NCBI GenBank assembly: GCA_900548585.1
Contig: URLI01000026.1
Span: 1-31,234 of the forward strand
Length of the DNA: 31,234 nucleotides
Direction: 5' to 3'
Source of the DNA: an uncultured Prevotella sp.
Lineage (GTDB): Bacteria > Bacteroidota > Bacteroidia > Bacteroidales > Bacteroidaceae
The position numbers and the translations under genes are program-made. A model generated the notes under the pieces. The model searched no databases, was not told the DNA's origin, and saw nothing but the letters and a program-made list of their open reading frames with translations. Positions 7,705-16,476 of this stretch are shown here, one piece after another (positions within the stretch are counted from its first letter, which is position 1; each line of letters opens with the position of its first letter).

Positions 7705-9759
7705 ATGCAGAAAGGAAACATAGGGGTTACCACAGAGAACATTTTCCCCGTGATAAAAAAGTTCCTGTATTCGGATCATGAGATATTCCTGCGCGAGATG
7801 ATCAGCAACGCAGTTGACGCCACGCAGAAGTTGAAGACACTGGCAGACAAGGGTGACTTAAAGGGAGAACTCGGAGACCTTACCGTCAAGGTGAGGCTCG
7901 ACAAGGAAAAAGGCACGCTGACCATCAGCGACCGGGGCATCGGAATGACCGGGGATGAGATAGACAAGTACATCAACCAGATTGCCTTCTCGGGTGTCAC
8001 CGACTTCCTCGACAAATACAAGGAATCCGCAAACGCAATAATAGGACACTTCGGATTAGGTTTCTACTCGGCATTCATGGTCGCAAAGAAAGTAGAAATC
8101 ATCACGAAGAGTTGCAAGGAAGGCTCGAAGGCAGTGAAATGGTCGTGCGACGGGTCGCCCGAATTCACAATCGAGGAGACCGAAAAGGACGACAGAGGGT
8201 CTGACATTGTCCTGCACATAGATGACGACTGCAAGGAGTTTCTTGAGAAAGAACGTATTGAAAAACTGCTGCAGAAGTACTGCAAGTTCATGCCCGTGAC
8301 AATTGCCTTCGGGAAGGAAACGGAATGGAAGGACGGGAAGCAGGTGGAAACGGACAAGGACCATATAATAAATAATGTGGAACCGTTGTGGACAAAGACC
8401 CCAAGCACAATAAAAGACGAGGAATACAAGTCCTTCTACCGCACACTGTACCCCATGCAGGACGAGCCACTGTTCTGGATTCACCTTAATGTTGACTACC
8501 CGTTCAACCTAACGGGAATACTCTATTTCCCAAGGATAAAGAGCAATATCGAAATACAGCGCAACAAGATACAGCTATACTGCAACCAGGTGTTTGTCAC
8601 CGACCAAGTGGAGGGTATAGTGCCAGACTTCCTCACACTGCTGCACGGAGTGATTGATTCGCCGGACATACCGCTCAATGTGAGCCGCAGTTACCTGCAA
8701 AGCGACCGCGACGTGAAAAAAATATCGACATATATAACAAAGAAAGTGTCAGACCGCCTCTCGTCAATATTCAAGAACAGCCGCAAGGAATATGAGGAGA
8801 AATGGGACGACCTAAAGATTTTCATCAACTACGGAATGCTATCGCAGGAGGACTTCTACGACCGCGCAAAGGACTTCGCACTGATGAAAGACGTGGACGG
8901 GAAATACTATACATTCGAGGAATACCGCAAACTGATAAAGGACACGCAGACAGACAAGGACGGAAACCTCGTGTATCTATATGCAAACAACAAAGAGGAG
9001 CAATACACCTATATCGAGGCTGCAAGAAAGAAAGGTTACAACGTACTGCTAATGGACGGACAACTCGACACACCTGCCGTGTCAATGCTCGAGCAGAAAT
9101 TCGAGAAAAGCCGCTTCACGCGAGTGGATGCAGACATCATAGAGCGGATAATCGTAAAGGAGGATGCCCCAAAGAACAATCTCGATGGTGACACGGCTGA
9201 CAATTTGTCACAGGCATTCCGCTCACAGATGCCGGCGCTCGACAAGACGGAATTCTACGTCGAAGTGCATGCACTGGGAGAAAATGCCCAGCCGCTGCTC
9301 ATAACGCAGAGCGAATATATGCGCCGCATGAAGGACATTTCGCGATACCAGCAGGGAATGGCGTTCTATGCCGGTATGCCGGACACATACAGTCTCGTGC
9401 TTAACTGCGACCACCCACTGATAAAGAAGGTTCTAAACGACGAGAAGGAAAAGACCGCAGGCGACCTGAAACCAGTGATGAGCGAGATGAAAGGTTTGCA
9501 GGCACGGCTCGCAGCTCTGCGTCAGGAGCAGGACAAGAAAAAGCCAGACGAGATAACACAGGAAGAAAAGGACGACATGAGCAACACGCAGAAGGCTCTC
9601 GACGAACAGAAGTCAAAGAAGCAGCAAATCATAGCCGACTATGCCAAGGACAACGACATTCTGCATCAGCTGATCGACCTCGCTCTGTTGCAAAACGGAA
9701 TGCTGAAGGGGGAGGCACTCGACAAATTCCTCAAACGCAGCGTTAACCTAATCAAGTAA
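7705..9759 (+). CDS. htpG: Chaperone HtpG (Hsp90 family)
   Basis: The 684-residue protein is bacterial Hsp90, an ATP-driven cytosolic chaperone dimer. The N-terminal GHKL ATPase domain shows E31 and N35 in LREMISNAVDA, the DRGIG box (76-80) and the GHFGLGF lid/glycine box (114-120). The middle domain (with SRSYLQSD carrying the catalytic arginine) and the C-terminal dimerisation domain follow. A charged stretch rich in K, D and E lies near the C-terminus (about residues 590-640), as in other Bacteroidales HtpG proteins. The frame is open back to 7615, but the ATG at 7705 gives the standard MQKGNIGV N-terminus. Upstream is a sigma-54-like promoter; downstream is a strong terminator, so it stands alone. 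Confidence 0.97.
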   Translation: MQKGNIGVTTENIFPVIKKFLYSDHEIFLREMISNAVDATQKLKTLADKGDLKGELGDLTVKVRLDKEKGTLTISDRGIGMTGDEIDKYINQIAFSGVTDFLDKYKESANAIIGHFGLGFYSAFMVAKKVEIITKSCKEGSKAVKWSCDGSPEFTIEETEKDDRGSDIVLHIDDDCKEFLEKERIEKLLQKYCKFMPVTIAFGKETEWKDGKQVETDKDHIINNVEPLWTKTPSTIKDEEYKSFYRTLYPMQDEPLFWIHLNVDYPFNLTGILYFPRIKSNIEIQRNKIQLYCNQVFVTDQVEGIVPDFLTLLHGVIDSPDIPLNVSRSYLQSDRDVKKISTYITKKVSDRLSSIFKNSRKEYEEKWDDLKIFINYGMLSQEDFYDRAKDFALMKDVDGKYYTFEEYRKLIKDTQTDKDGNLVYLYANNKEEQYTYIEAARKKGYNVLLMDGQLDTPAVSMLEQKFEKSRFTRVDADIIERIIVKEDAPKNNLDGDTADNLSQAFRSQMPALDKTEFYVEVHALGENAQPLLITQSEYMRRMKDISRYQQGMAFYAGMPDTYSLVLNCDHPLIKKVLNDEKEKTAGDLKPVMSEMKGLQARLAALRQEQDKKKPDEITQEEKDDMSNTQKALDEQKSKKQQIIADYAKDNDILHQLIDLALLQNGMLKGEALDKFLKRSVNLIK

Positions 9760-9803
9760 GTTTGGACTTTTCACGCCATACATACATTGTTAAGCAAAAA
9801 GCA

Positions 9804-9835
9804 CGACCTCTCCCTACCCCGGGAGAGGTCGCTTT
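9804..9835 (+). terminator. Rho-independent terminator of htpG
   Basis: A perfect 11-bp stem, CGACCTCTCCC (9804-9814) with GGGAGAGGTCG (9821-9831), and a 6-base loop are followed by CTTTATATT. The run AAAAA just upstream could also make it work in reverse for minus-strand transcripts. Confidence 0.85.
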
Positions 9836-9875
9836 ATATTAATACCGGACAAATGCCAATAAGAAAATTGCAGAC

Positions 9876-9914
9876 ACAAAAATAAAACGAGACCGGCATC
9901 GCCAATCTCGTTTT
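9876..9914 (-). terminator. Terminator of tRNA-Arg
   Basis: On the minus strand AAAACGAGA (from 9914 down to 9906) pairs with TCTCGTTTT (9892 down to 9884), a 9-bp stem with a 13-base loop, followed by ATTTTTGTG. It begins 2 bases after the end of the tRNA. Confidence 0.75.
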
Positions 9915-9915
9915 G

Positions 9916-9989
9916 TGACTCCGGCGGGATTCAAACCCACAACCTTCTGATCCGTAGTCAGATGCTCTATTCAGTTGAGCTACGGAGCC
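9916..9989 (-). tRNA. tRNA-Arg (anticodon ACG)
   Basis: The 74-base gene folds as a complete cloverleaf. The acceptor stem is GGCTCCG (9989-9983) with CGGAGTC (9923-9917) and discriminator A. The D arm is AGCTCAACTGAATAGAGC. The anticodon stem is TCTGA/TCAGA with loop CTACGGA, giving anticodon ACG. The T arm is GTGGGTTTGAATCCCGC. ACG is deaminated to ICG by TadA and reads CGU, CGC and CGA. CCA is not encoded and must be added after transcription. Confidence 0.95.
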
Positions 9990-10008
9990 TAATCCTGAAA
10001 TGCGAGTG

Positions 10009-10039
10009 CAAAGGTAAGGCGTTTTTCTGAAACCACAAA
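10009..10039 (-). promoter_or_regulatory. Promoter of tRNA-Arg
   Basis: On the minus strand TTTG (10036-10039) and TACCTTTG (10009-10016) are separated by 19 bases, an exact match to the Bacteroidota consensus. The mature tRNA begins 20 bases downstream of the -7 box. Confidence 0.75.
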
Positions 10040-10219
10040 ACATTTCGCCGTTTTTTTTTGAATAAAAAAGAAAAACAACAAAAAAGATGGCGAGATAGAA
10101 TTGTCAAAATCAACATTAGAATATTCTTGAATATCAAACAACAGTAAGGGGCTCTTAATTGGATGAACCAAAACAAGAATTGTTAATCATACGAGCAAAG
10201 TAAAAATGCGTAATATTTA

Positions 10220-10251
10220 TTTGGAGTTTATTAAAAATATGCTTACCTTTG
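10220..10251 (+). promoter_or_regulatory. Promoter of tRNA-Pro
   Basis: TTTG (10220-10223) and TACCTTTG (10244-10251) are separated by 20 bases. The tRNA starts 15 bases after the -7 box, leaving a leader of only a few bases. Confidence 0.75.
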
Positions 10252-10265
10252 CAGCGCAAAAGCAA

Positions 10266-10338
10266 CGAGGTGTAGCGCAGTTGGTAGCGTTCCTGGTTTG
10301 GGACCAGGCTGTCGCAGGTTCGAGTCCTGTCACCTCGA
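10266..10338 (+). tRNA. tRNA-Pro (anticodon UGG)
   Basis: The 73-base gene folds as a cloverleaf. The acceptor stem is CGAGGTG (10266-10272) with CACCTCG (10331-10337) and discriminator A. The D arm is AGCGCAGTTGGTAGCG. The anticodon stem CCTGG/CCAGG holds loop TTTGGGA, giving anticodon TGG. The T arm is GCAGGTTCGAGTCCTGT. The pairing C1-G72 is characteristic of bacterial tRNA-Pro. CCA is not encoded. Confidence 0.95.
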
Positions 10339-10339
10339 C

Positions 10340-10380
10340 AAAGGAGAACGGTTTTCAAAAGAACTGCTCTCCTTTTTTAT
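10340..10380 (+). terminator. Terminator of tRNA-Pro
   Basis: AAAGGAGA (10340-10347) pairs with TCTCCTTT (10368-10375) and the stem runs into TTTTAT. It starts one base after the tRNA. Confidence 0.75.
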
Positions 10381-10570
10381 TGTCCCAACTTAATAAGGTA
10401 TTTTAGTTGACAGTTTACTACCTATCGGTTTCCAATTCATTACCAACAAGAAAGCAAAACAGCCGGATTTGAACGGTAAATTCGCCTAAATTACTCAGTA
10501 AAACAGCCGAAATTACTTTACTATTAAACATAAAACCAAATGTCCATTACGCCTGATTTTACACAATACA
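10381..10570. other. AT-rich intergenic region
   Basis: No gene is seen between the tRNA-Pro terminator and the fcl terminator. A 10-base string AAAACAGCCG occurs twice (about 10458 and 10501), each followed within a few tens of bases by an AAATTACT string. This is too short to call an element. Confidence 0.4.
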
Positions 10571-10611
10571 AAATAACGAAAACGCCCCAAACATTAAATT
10601 GTCTGGGACGT
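10571..10611 (-). terminator. Terminator of the manC-gmd-fcl operon
   Basis: On the minus strand ACGTCCCAGAC (10611 down to 10601) pairs with GTTTGGGGCGT (10592 down to 10582) and is followed by TTTTCGTTATTTTG. All 11 pairs form only in the minus-strand RNA: two are G-U pairs that would be mismatches in the plus-strand RNA. This fixes the orientation. It lies about 35 bases after the fcl stop. Confidence 0.8.
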
Positions 10612-10646
10612 ATTATTTTAACAATTAGAAAATGCTTGTTGAGGCA

Positions 10647-11744
10647 TCAGGTGAGATGGTTGATGCAAATTCCTTTCTTGTACCATTCGTACAGGCGGTG
10701 AATGCCCTCGTCTATCTCCACCTTGTGATGCCAACCCAAATTGTGCAGTTTCGTGACATCTGTGAGCTTGCGTGGAGTGCCATCAGGCTTGGAGGCATCC
10801 CAACGCAGTTCCCCACGGAATCCGATCTCGCGGATTATCTTCTCCGCAGCCTCGCGTATGGTAATCTCCTTGCCTGTACCTATGTTGATGTGGCAATTCC
10901 TTATTTCCTTTTGAGCGGCATCGTATGTGTCCTTGAAGTCGACATTAAGTAGAACATGCACACTTGCGTCTGCCATCTCCTCGCTCCACAGGAACTCGCG
11001 CATAGGTGAGCCGGTTCCCCAAAGCGTCACGCTTTCGTTACTTATGCCGAACTTTGCAAGTTCCTCAAGGATTTCATCATCAGTATTGCTGCCACTGACA
11101 CCTTCCACCGGACGCAGGTCAATATCCTTGCGCACGGCTTCCCAGTCGTTCTCGTTAAGACACTTGGCAAGATGTATCTTGCGTATCATCGCTGGCAGCA
11201 CATGACTGTTCTCAAGGTGGAAGTTGTCGTTGGGGCCATAGAGGTTCGTCGGCATGACAGCAATGTAGTTGCAGCCGTATTGTATGCTGAAACTCTCGCA
11301 CATCTTAAGTCCGGCAATCTTTGCAATGGCGTATGGCTCATTGGTGTATTCCAGTTCGTTTGTAAGCAGTTCCTCTTCCTTCATAGGCTGCCTTGCCATG
11401 CGCGGATAGATACATGTGGAACCTAGGAAGAGAAGTTTCCCAACCCCGTGACGATAGCTTTCGCCAATGACGTTCTGCTGTATCTGCAGATTTTGATAAA
11501 TGAAATCGGCACGATACCGCAGGTTCGCCATTATCCCGCCCACATGGGCAGCGGCGAGAACCACGGCATCAGGCCTTTCCTCATCGAAAAAGTTACGGAC
11601 TGCGACAGGGTCGAGCAAGTCGAGTTCCTTGTGTGACCGGCCGACGAGATTACCATACCCACGTTTCTCCAGATTGTTCCATATTGCTGAGCCCACAAGC
11701 CCATGGTGTCCGGCAACATAAATCTTTGATTCTTTACTTAACAT
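10647..11744 (-). CDS. fcl: GDP-L-fucose synthase
   Basis: The 365-residue protein is an extended short-chain dehydrogenase that epimerises and reduces GDP-4-keto-6-deoxy-mannose to GDP-L-fucose with NADPH. Seen: the nucleotide-binding motif GHHGLVG (12-18), the catalytic S109 and C111 in LGSTCIYP, and Y138 and K142 in YAIAK. These correspond to S107, C109, Y136 and K140 of the E. coli enzyme. It is about 40 residues longer than the E. coli enzyme (321), mostly because of an extra segment around residues 195-235, which contains VEGVSGSNTDDE. The frame is open to 11795, but the ATG at 11744 follows the ribosome-binding-like AAAGGAAAG and lies 10 bases after the gmd stop. It is the last gene of the operon. 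Confidence 0.96.
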   Translation of the reverse strand: MLSKESKIYVAGHHGLVGSAIWNNLEKRGYGNLVGRSHKELDLLDPVAVRNFFDEERPDAVVLAAAHVGGIMANLRYRADFIYQNLQIQQNVIGESYRHGVGKLLFLGSTCIYPRMARQPMKEEELLTNELEYTNEPYAIAKIAGLKMCESFSIQYGCNYIAVMPTNLYGPNDNFHLENSHVLPAMIRKIHLAKCLNENDWEAVRKDIDLRPVEGVSGSNTDDEILEELAKFGISNESVTLWGTGSPMREFLWSEEMADASVHVLLNVDFKDTYDAAQKEIRNCHINIGTGKEITIREAAEKIIREIGFRGELRWDASKPDGTPRKLTDVTKLHNLGWHHKVEIDEGIHRLYEWYKKGICINHLT

Positions 11745-11754
11745 TTCTTTCCTT

Positions 11755-12840
11755 TCATTCGGCCATCTGGGCCTTGAGATACAACTTCTTAACAAACTTC
11801 ATGTCGTGATCCACCATTATCTTAACGAGTTCCCCGAAAGTGGTCTTCCTCGGATTCCATCCCAGCTGCGTCTTTGCCTTCTGCGGATTTCCGAGCAACT
11901 GCTCCACTTCTGCCGGGCGGAAATACTTCGGATCAACCTCTACCAGCACCTTTCCGGTCTTTTTGTCTATACCTTTCTCGTTCACCCCTTCGCCTTTCCA
12001 TTCCAGCTCAATGCCGACATGGTGGAATGCGAGTGTCGCAAACTCCCTCACCGTGTGATACTCTCCGGTGGCAATGACGAAATCGTCTGGTTTCTGCTGT
12101 TGCAATATGAGCCACATGCACTCAACATAATCCTTGGCATATCCCCAGTCACGCAATGAGTTGAGGTTGCCGAGATACAGTTTGTCCTGCATTCCCTGCA
12201 CAATGCGCGCGGCGGCAAGTGTGATCTTCCTTGTCACGAAATTCTCGCCACGGCGCTCGCTTTCGTGATTGAACAATATGCCATTGCAGCAATACATATT
12301 ATATGACTCGCGGTAATTCTTGATTATCCAGAAGCCATAGAGTTTCGCCACGGCATAGGGGCTGCGCGGGTAGAATGGCGTGGTCTCTGACTGCGGCACC
12401 TCCTGAACCTTACCGAACAGTTCCGATGTTGACGCCTGGTATATCCTGCAACTGTGTTCAAGGCCACAAATGCGCACGGCCTCAAGAAGACGCAGCACGC
12501 CCACGGCATCCGTGTCGGCAGTGTATTCCGGCACGTCAAAGCTCACTTTCACATGGCTTTGCGCCGCGAGGTTATATATTTCAGTCGGGCGTGTCTCGCC
12601 TATTATACGGATGAGTGAAGACGAATCCGTCATGTCAGCCCAATGCAGGTTGACGAGTCTTGCCTTTTTCATGTCGCGGACCCACTCATCGAGATACAGA
12701 TGCTCTATCCGCCCTGTGTTGAAAGAGCTGCTTCTGCGCAGCAGTCCGTGAACTTCATACCCTTTGTCAATGAGGAACTCGGCAAGATATGAACCGTCCT
12801 GCCCTGTTATTCCTGTGATAAGTGCCGTTTTCTTTTCCAT
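11755..12840 (-). CDS. gmd: GDP-mannose 4,6-dehydratase
   Basis: The 361-residue protein converts GDP-D-mannose to GDP-4-keto-6-deoxy-D-mannose, the first committed step to GDP-fucose. It has the NADP-binding motif GITGQDG (10-16), the RR-S-SFNTGR nucleotide-binding segment (35-44), the catalytic STSE (T138, E140), and Y162 and K166 in SPYAVAK. All are offset by a constant six residues from E. coli Gmd. The substrate-binding stretch NHESERRGENFVTRK is intact. It lies 12 bases after manC and 10 bases before fcl. Together the three genes make the pathway from mannose 1-phosphate to GDP-L-fucose, used in capsule, O-antigen or glycoprotein fucosylation. Confidence 0.98.
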   Translation of the reverse strand: MEKKTALITGITGQDGSYLAEFLIDKGYEVHGLLRRSSSFNTGRIEHLYLDEWVRDMKKARLVNLHWADMTDSSSLIRIIGETRPTEIYNLAAQSHVKVSFDVPEYTADTDAVGVLRLLEAVRICGLEHSCRIYQASTSELFGKVQEVPQSETTPFYPRSPYAVAKLYGFWIIKNYRESYNMYCCNGILFNHESERRGENFVTRKITLAAARIVQGMQDKLYLGNLNSLRDWGYAKDYVECMWLILQQQKPDDFVIATGEYHTVREFATLAFHHVGIELEWKGEGVNEKGIDKKTGKVLVEVDPKYFRPAEVEQLLGNPQKAKTQLGWNPRKTTFGELVKIMVDHDMKFVKKLYLKAQMAE

Positions 12841-12852
12841 ATATCAAGTGTT

Positions 12853-13911
12853 TTATGCTTTGAAATCCTTTATTCTCTGTTCTTCTGACAACTTGCAGAT
12901 AAGCAGATTGCCGTTTTTTTCTGCGACGATGTATCCGTCAAGTCCCTGTATGACGACCTTGCTGTTCTGCGTGGCATGTATTATACAGTTTTGCGTTTCA
13001 TACAACTTAACGTTGTTCCCTATCACGCTGTTTCCTGACTTGTCATGCTTTGTCTGTGCGAGAAGCGAGCCCCATGTGCCGAGATCGCTCCATCCGAAAT
13101 CGGATGGGCAGACGAATATCTCCTCCACCTTCTCCATTATAGCATAGTCAACAGAAATATTGGGACATTCGGGATAGCGTTTGTCTATGATGCCCTGCTC
13201 CCGTTCCGTCCCATAATCTGCTTCCATGGATTCGAAAATATTGCTCAATGCTGGTTGGAACGTCCGGAATGCTTTGACTATCGTCTTCACATTCCATATA
13301 AAGATGCCTGCATTCCAGAAATAGCTTTTGTCTTTAATGTATTCCCGTGCAGTGTCATAGTCTGGTTTTTCCTTGAAACTGTCAACTCTGAAAATCTCCC
13401 TGTTGCCGTCATTGCCCGAAGAAAGGTCTGCCTTAATATACCCATATCCCGTTTCCGGACGCGTTGGTTTCATTCCGAGTGTGACTATGGCATCGTTTAC
13501 GCCCGTGAAATCCAGGCATTGTTTCACTACTCTCCTGAATTCCACAGTATCGGTAACAATATGGTCACTCGGTGTGACGACAATGTTGGCGTTGGGGTCA
13601 ATACTCTTTATACGCCAACTTACATACGCGATGCAAGGTGCGGTGTTTCTCCTGCATGGCTCACAAAGGACATGGCTTTCAGGCATGTCGGGCAGTTGGC
13701 CGCGCACCATGTCCGCATATCTGGTGTTCGTCACCACCCATATATTTTCGTTACTGACAACACCCTTGAAACGATCAATGGTCAGTTGCAGCAACGACCG
13801 CCCCACGCCGAGCACGTCGATAAACTGTTTGGGACATTCGTCTGTGCTCATGGGCCAGAATCTGCTTCCTGTCCCGCCTGCCATTATCACAAGATGGTTC
13901 TTGTTGTTCAT
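12853..13911 (-). CDS. manC: Mannose-1-phosphate guanylyltransferase
   Basis: The 352-residue protein transfers GMP from GTP to mannose 1-phosphate, making GDP-mannose. It has the nucleotidyltransferase signature at residues 9-30 (AGGTGSRFWPMS followed by PKQF), the metal-binding TPSDH (113-117), EKP (181-183) and the sugar-binding FWNAGIFIW (198-206). It lacks the C-terminal phosphomannose isomerase domain of the long bifunctional ManC/AlgA type (about 470 residues), so it is the short, monofunctional form. It is the first gene of the manC-gmd-fcl operon, with a strong promoter about 90 bases upstream of the ATG. Confidence 0.95.
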   Translation of the reverse strand: MNNKNHLVIMAGGTGSRFWPMSTDECPKQFIDVLGVGRSLLQLTIDRFKGVVSNENIWVVTNTRYADMVRGQLPDMPESHVLCEPCRRNTAPCIAYVSWRIKSIDPNANIVVTPSDHIVTDTVEFRRVVKQCLDFTGVNDAIVTLGMKPTRPETGYGYIKADLSSGNDGNREIFRVDSFKEKPDYDTAREYIKDKSYFWNAGIFIWNVKTIVKAFRTFQPALSNIFESMEADYGTEREQGIIDKRYPECPNISVDYAIMEKVEEIFVCPSDFGWSDLGTWGSLLAQTKHDKSGNSVIGNNVKLYETQNCIIHATQNSKVVIQGLDGYIVAEKNGNLLICKLSEEQRIKDFKA

Positions 13912-14001
13912 GTTTCTGTATTATTATTAAGTGAATACCTTTCCTCGTTCATCATGATTATAGAGAAACGAACCATGTGTATGTTTCTTATAAAATAATT
14001 G

Positions 14002-14033
14002 CAAATATAGTGAAGTTTGTTTACCATGGCAAA
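14002..14033 (-). promoter_or_regulatory. Promoter of manC-gmd-fcl
   Basis: On the minus strand TTTG (14030-14033), 20 bases, then TATATTTG (14002-14009) match the Bacteroidota consensus. It lies in the 145-base gap after the PBP gene and implies an untranslated leader of about 85 bases before the manC start at 13911. Confidence 0.75.
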
Positions 14034-14056
14034 TAAATGCTGAAAGAAACGCACGA

Positions 14057-16360
14057 TTATTCATATACTTCGTCAATTCCATTCATTCCCAAATCTTCGT
14101 TCCCGCAAGGATTGAAATCCTCCGGTATGTCGAACTTGTCGTTCTCGTTATATCCGAGTGAGCTGTCTGCCAACACCTTTTTCATAAAATAAGCCCAGAT
14201 AGGCAGTGCCATGCTTGCCCCCTGCCCAATGCCACCGGAATCGAAATGTATGTCACGGTCTTCTCCGCCGACCCAACCTCCACATACGAGGCGCGGCGTG
14301 AAGCCGATGAACCAGCCGTCGGAGTTGTCGTTCGTGGTACCTGTCTTGCCACCCATCTCGCATGTCACATTATACCTGCTGCGCATACGCGCACCTGTTC
14401 CGTGGTCAACGACAGCCTTTAGCATGTCTATCATTCGGTATGAGTTCTCTTCGCTTATCACCTCTTTCATCTGCGGCTGGAAATTGGCAATCACATCGCC
14501 GTTGCTGTCCTCTATTTTTGTAACGAACAAGGCAGCGGAACGAATGCCGTGGTTCGCAAATGCGGTGTAGGCAGACACCATCTCCCTCACACTCGCCTCG
14601 TATGCGCCAAGACTGAGTGCCAAAGAAGGTTGTATGCCAGTGGTGCAAATTCCGAATTTTTTCAGCATCTCAATGTAAACGACACCGCACTGCCGGTAAT
14701 CGTTCGGCACGAGCCTGCTCATAAGATATGCCGAAACAAGGTTGTTGGAGTTCTGCAGTCCCCACTTCAATGTCACCATCCCCCTGGCGCTGCCACGCGG
14801 TGACCAGTTGCCGTAGTTGTGGTGGACGCACGGGACGACATTGCACGGAGTGAAACCATGTTCCAGCGAAAGTGCATAAAGGTATGGCTTAGCCGTCGAA
14901 CCGACCTGGCGGCGGCCGAGACTTACCATATCATACTTGAAACGGTTGAAATCAATGCCGCCGACGTACGCCTTAACGGCGCCGGTGTGAGCGTCGACGC
15001 ACATGAAACCAGCCCGGAGGAAACGCTTGTAATATCTTATGGAATCCATCGGGGTCATAACAGTGTCCACATCTCCCCTGTAAGTGAAGATGCTCATTTC
15101 CACCGGAGTGTTGAAATTACGGTCTATCTCCTCATCTGACGCGCCGGCTTTCTTCAAAATCCTGTAACGGTCGGTCTGCCTCTTCGACCTTTCATATATA
15201 CGCTTCACCCTGTCGGCAGACGCCGTGGAACTGAATGGCGCATTTCTCTTGTACTTGTTCTCGGCATTAAACGCAGGCTGCATCGTTTTTGAAAGGTGTT
15301 CTCTTACGGCCTCCTCTGCGTATTTCTGCATTGTGGTGTTGATTGTTGTGTGAATTTTCAGCCCGTCAGTATATACATTATATGGCTCGCCGTTCTTTTT
15401 GAAATTCTTGTTGCACCATCCGTAAAGTGGGTCTGTCTCCCAATAAAGCGAATCAATGGAGTACTGAACCCTGTTCCACGAAGGATAGTCTTTTATATCC
15501 GGCTTCTTTGCCATCATATATTGCCGCAGGAACTCACGGAAATAAGGCGCTTCTCCGTCATTGTGGTTAGTTGGGTGAAAGTCCAGTTTTATTTCTTCGG
15601 CGCAAGCGTTGTTGTATTGCGAGCGCGTGATATATGCCGCCTTTAGCATCTGCCCCAGCACCACGTTACGCCTTTCCGCGCAACGTTCCGGATACCTCAC
15701 CGGATTGAAATAGGACGGGTTCTTGCAAAGTCCTATAAGTGTTGCCGACTCTGCAAGTGTCAGTTTGTTCGGCTCTTTGTTGAAATAGGTGTTTGATGCC
15801 CGCTTTATCCCCACAGCACTGTGCAGGAAATCGAAATAATTGAGATACATTGCGATTATCTCCTCCTTGGTGAAATTCCGTTCGAGTTTCACGGCGATTA
15901 CCCATTCTATCGGCTTCTGTATCAGCCTCTCCACGGAACTGTGTGCTGCCTCACTGTATAACTGCTTGGCCAGCTGCTGGGTTATTGTGGATCCTCCGCC
16001 TGCACTTGTCTGCCCCATCAGCCCGCGCTTTATTATGGCTCGCCCCAAAGCGATGAAGTCAATGCCAGAATGTTCGTAGTAGCGTTCATCCTCTGTGGAG
16101 ACCAAAGCATGGACAAGGTCTGGCGACAAATCGCTGTATTCAACCATTATACGGTTTTCGCGGTTAATGTTCCATGTACCGATTATTTTCCCATCGTCCG
16201 AATATATCTGCGAAGCATATCTGCTGATTGGATTTTGCAGGTCTTCCATATCCGGCATATATCCTATAAAACCGAACCAAATTGCGAAGAAGCCAAGCAC
16301 GACGCAACCAATCGTTGAAAGCAATATGAACCACAGAGATATTACGAATTTCTTTCTCAT
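14057..16360 (-). CDS. Class A penicillin-binding protein (PBP1A type)
   Basis: The 767-residue protein is a bifunctional peptidoglycan synthase: an inner membrane anchor with periplasmic glycosyltransferase and transpeptidase domains. A transmembrane helix spans about residues 5-33. The GT51 domain (about 60-240) has the catalytic E90 in STEDERYYEHSGID and the GGSTITQQLAKQ motif (122-133). The transpeptidase domain has the three penicillin-binding motifs: S488-T-A-K491, S538-N-N and K672-T-G. All are intact, so both activities are expected. The frame is open to 16468, but the ATG at 16360 gives a basic MRKK start followed directly by the helix. It is transcribed divergently from pyrB and appears monocistronic. 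Confidence 0.95.
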   Translation of the reverse strand: MRKKFVISLWFILLSTIGCVVLGFFAIWFGFIGYMPDMEDLQNPISRYASQIYSDDGKIIGTWNINRENRIMVEYSDLSPDLVHALVSTEDERYYEHSGIDFIALGRAIIKRGLMGQTSAGGGSTITQQLAKQLYSEAAHSSVERLIQKPIEWVIAVKLERNFTKEEIIAMYLNYFDFLHSAVGIKRASNTYFNKEPNKLTLAESATLIGLCKNPSYFNPVRYPERCAERRNVVLGQMLKAAYITRSQYNNACAEEIKLDFHPTNHNDGEAPYFREFLRQYMMAKKPDIKDYPSWNRVQYSIDSLYWETDPLYGWCNKNFKKNGEPYNVYTDGLKIHTTINTTMQKYAEEAVREHLSKTMQPAFNAENKYKRNAPFSSTASADRVKRIYERSKRQTDRYRILKKAGASDEEIDRNFNTPVEMSIFTYRGDVDTVMTPMDSIRYYKRFLRAGFMCVDAHTGAVKAYVGGIDFNRFKYDMVSLGRRQVGSTAKPYLYALSLEHGFTPCNVVPCVHHNYGNWSPRGSARGMVTLKWGLQNSNNLVSAYLMSRLVPNDYRQCGVVYIEMLKKFGICTTGIQPSLALSLGAYEASVREMVSAYTAFANHGIRSAALFVTKIEDSNGDVIANFQPQMKEVISEENSYRMIDMLKAVVDHGTGARMRSRYNVTCEMGGKTGTTNDNSDGWFIGFTPRLVCGGWVGGEDRDIHFDSGGIGQGASMALPIWAYFMKKVLADSSLGYNENDKFDIPEDFNPCGNEDLGMNGIDEVYE

Positions 16361-16386
16361 CAGAGTTGTTGTTCTGTTATCGAACG

Positions 16387-16420
16387 CAAAAATACGACTT
16401 TTCTTTGAATTTATCATCAA
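16387..16420 (-). promoter_or_regulatory. Putative promoter of the PBP gene
   Basis: On the minus strand TTG (16418-16420) and TATTTTTG (16387-16394) are separated by 23 bases, at the long end of the Bacteroidota spacing. The start codon is 26 bases downstream of the -7 box. No equally good pair is seen for pyrB on the other strand; the closest is TAACTTCG at about 16439-16446. Confidence 0.5.
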
Positions 16421-16476
16421 GAAATAAAAAATTATGCGTAACTTCGCACAAAATTCATTAAACAACATTCTGTGCT

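Noticed and set aside
9834..10043. Minus-strand open frame across tRNA-Arg (SVAQLNRASDYGSEGCGFES)
   Set aside because: This is the classic false protein produced by translating a tRNA gene; the cloverleaf explains the sequence.
10155..10406. Open frames on both strands across tRNA-Pro (GDRTRTCDSLVPNQ and GVAQLVAFLVWDQAVAGSSPV)
   Set aside because: Well-known artefacts of tRNA translation; the tRNA with its own promoter and terminator accounts for the region.
13045..13998. 317-codon open frame antisense to manC
   Set aside because: No recognisable domain, rich in H, C and R as expected of an antisense shadow; manC is clearly real.
16361..16476. Pyrimidine attenuator or leader peptide before pyrB
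   Set aside because: No hairpin with a U-run and no leader reading frame is seen in the gap shared with the divergent PBP gene.
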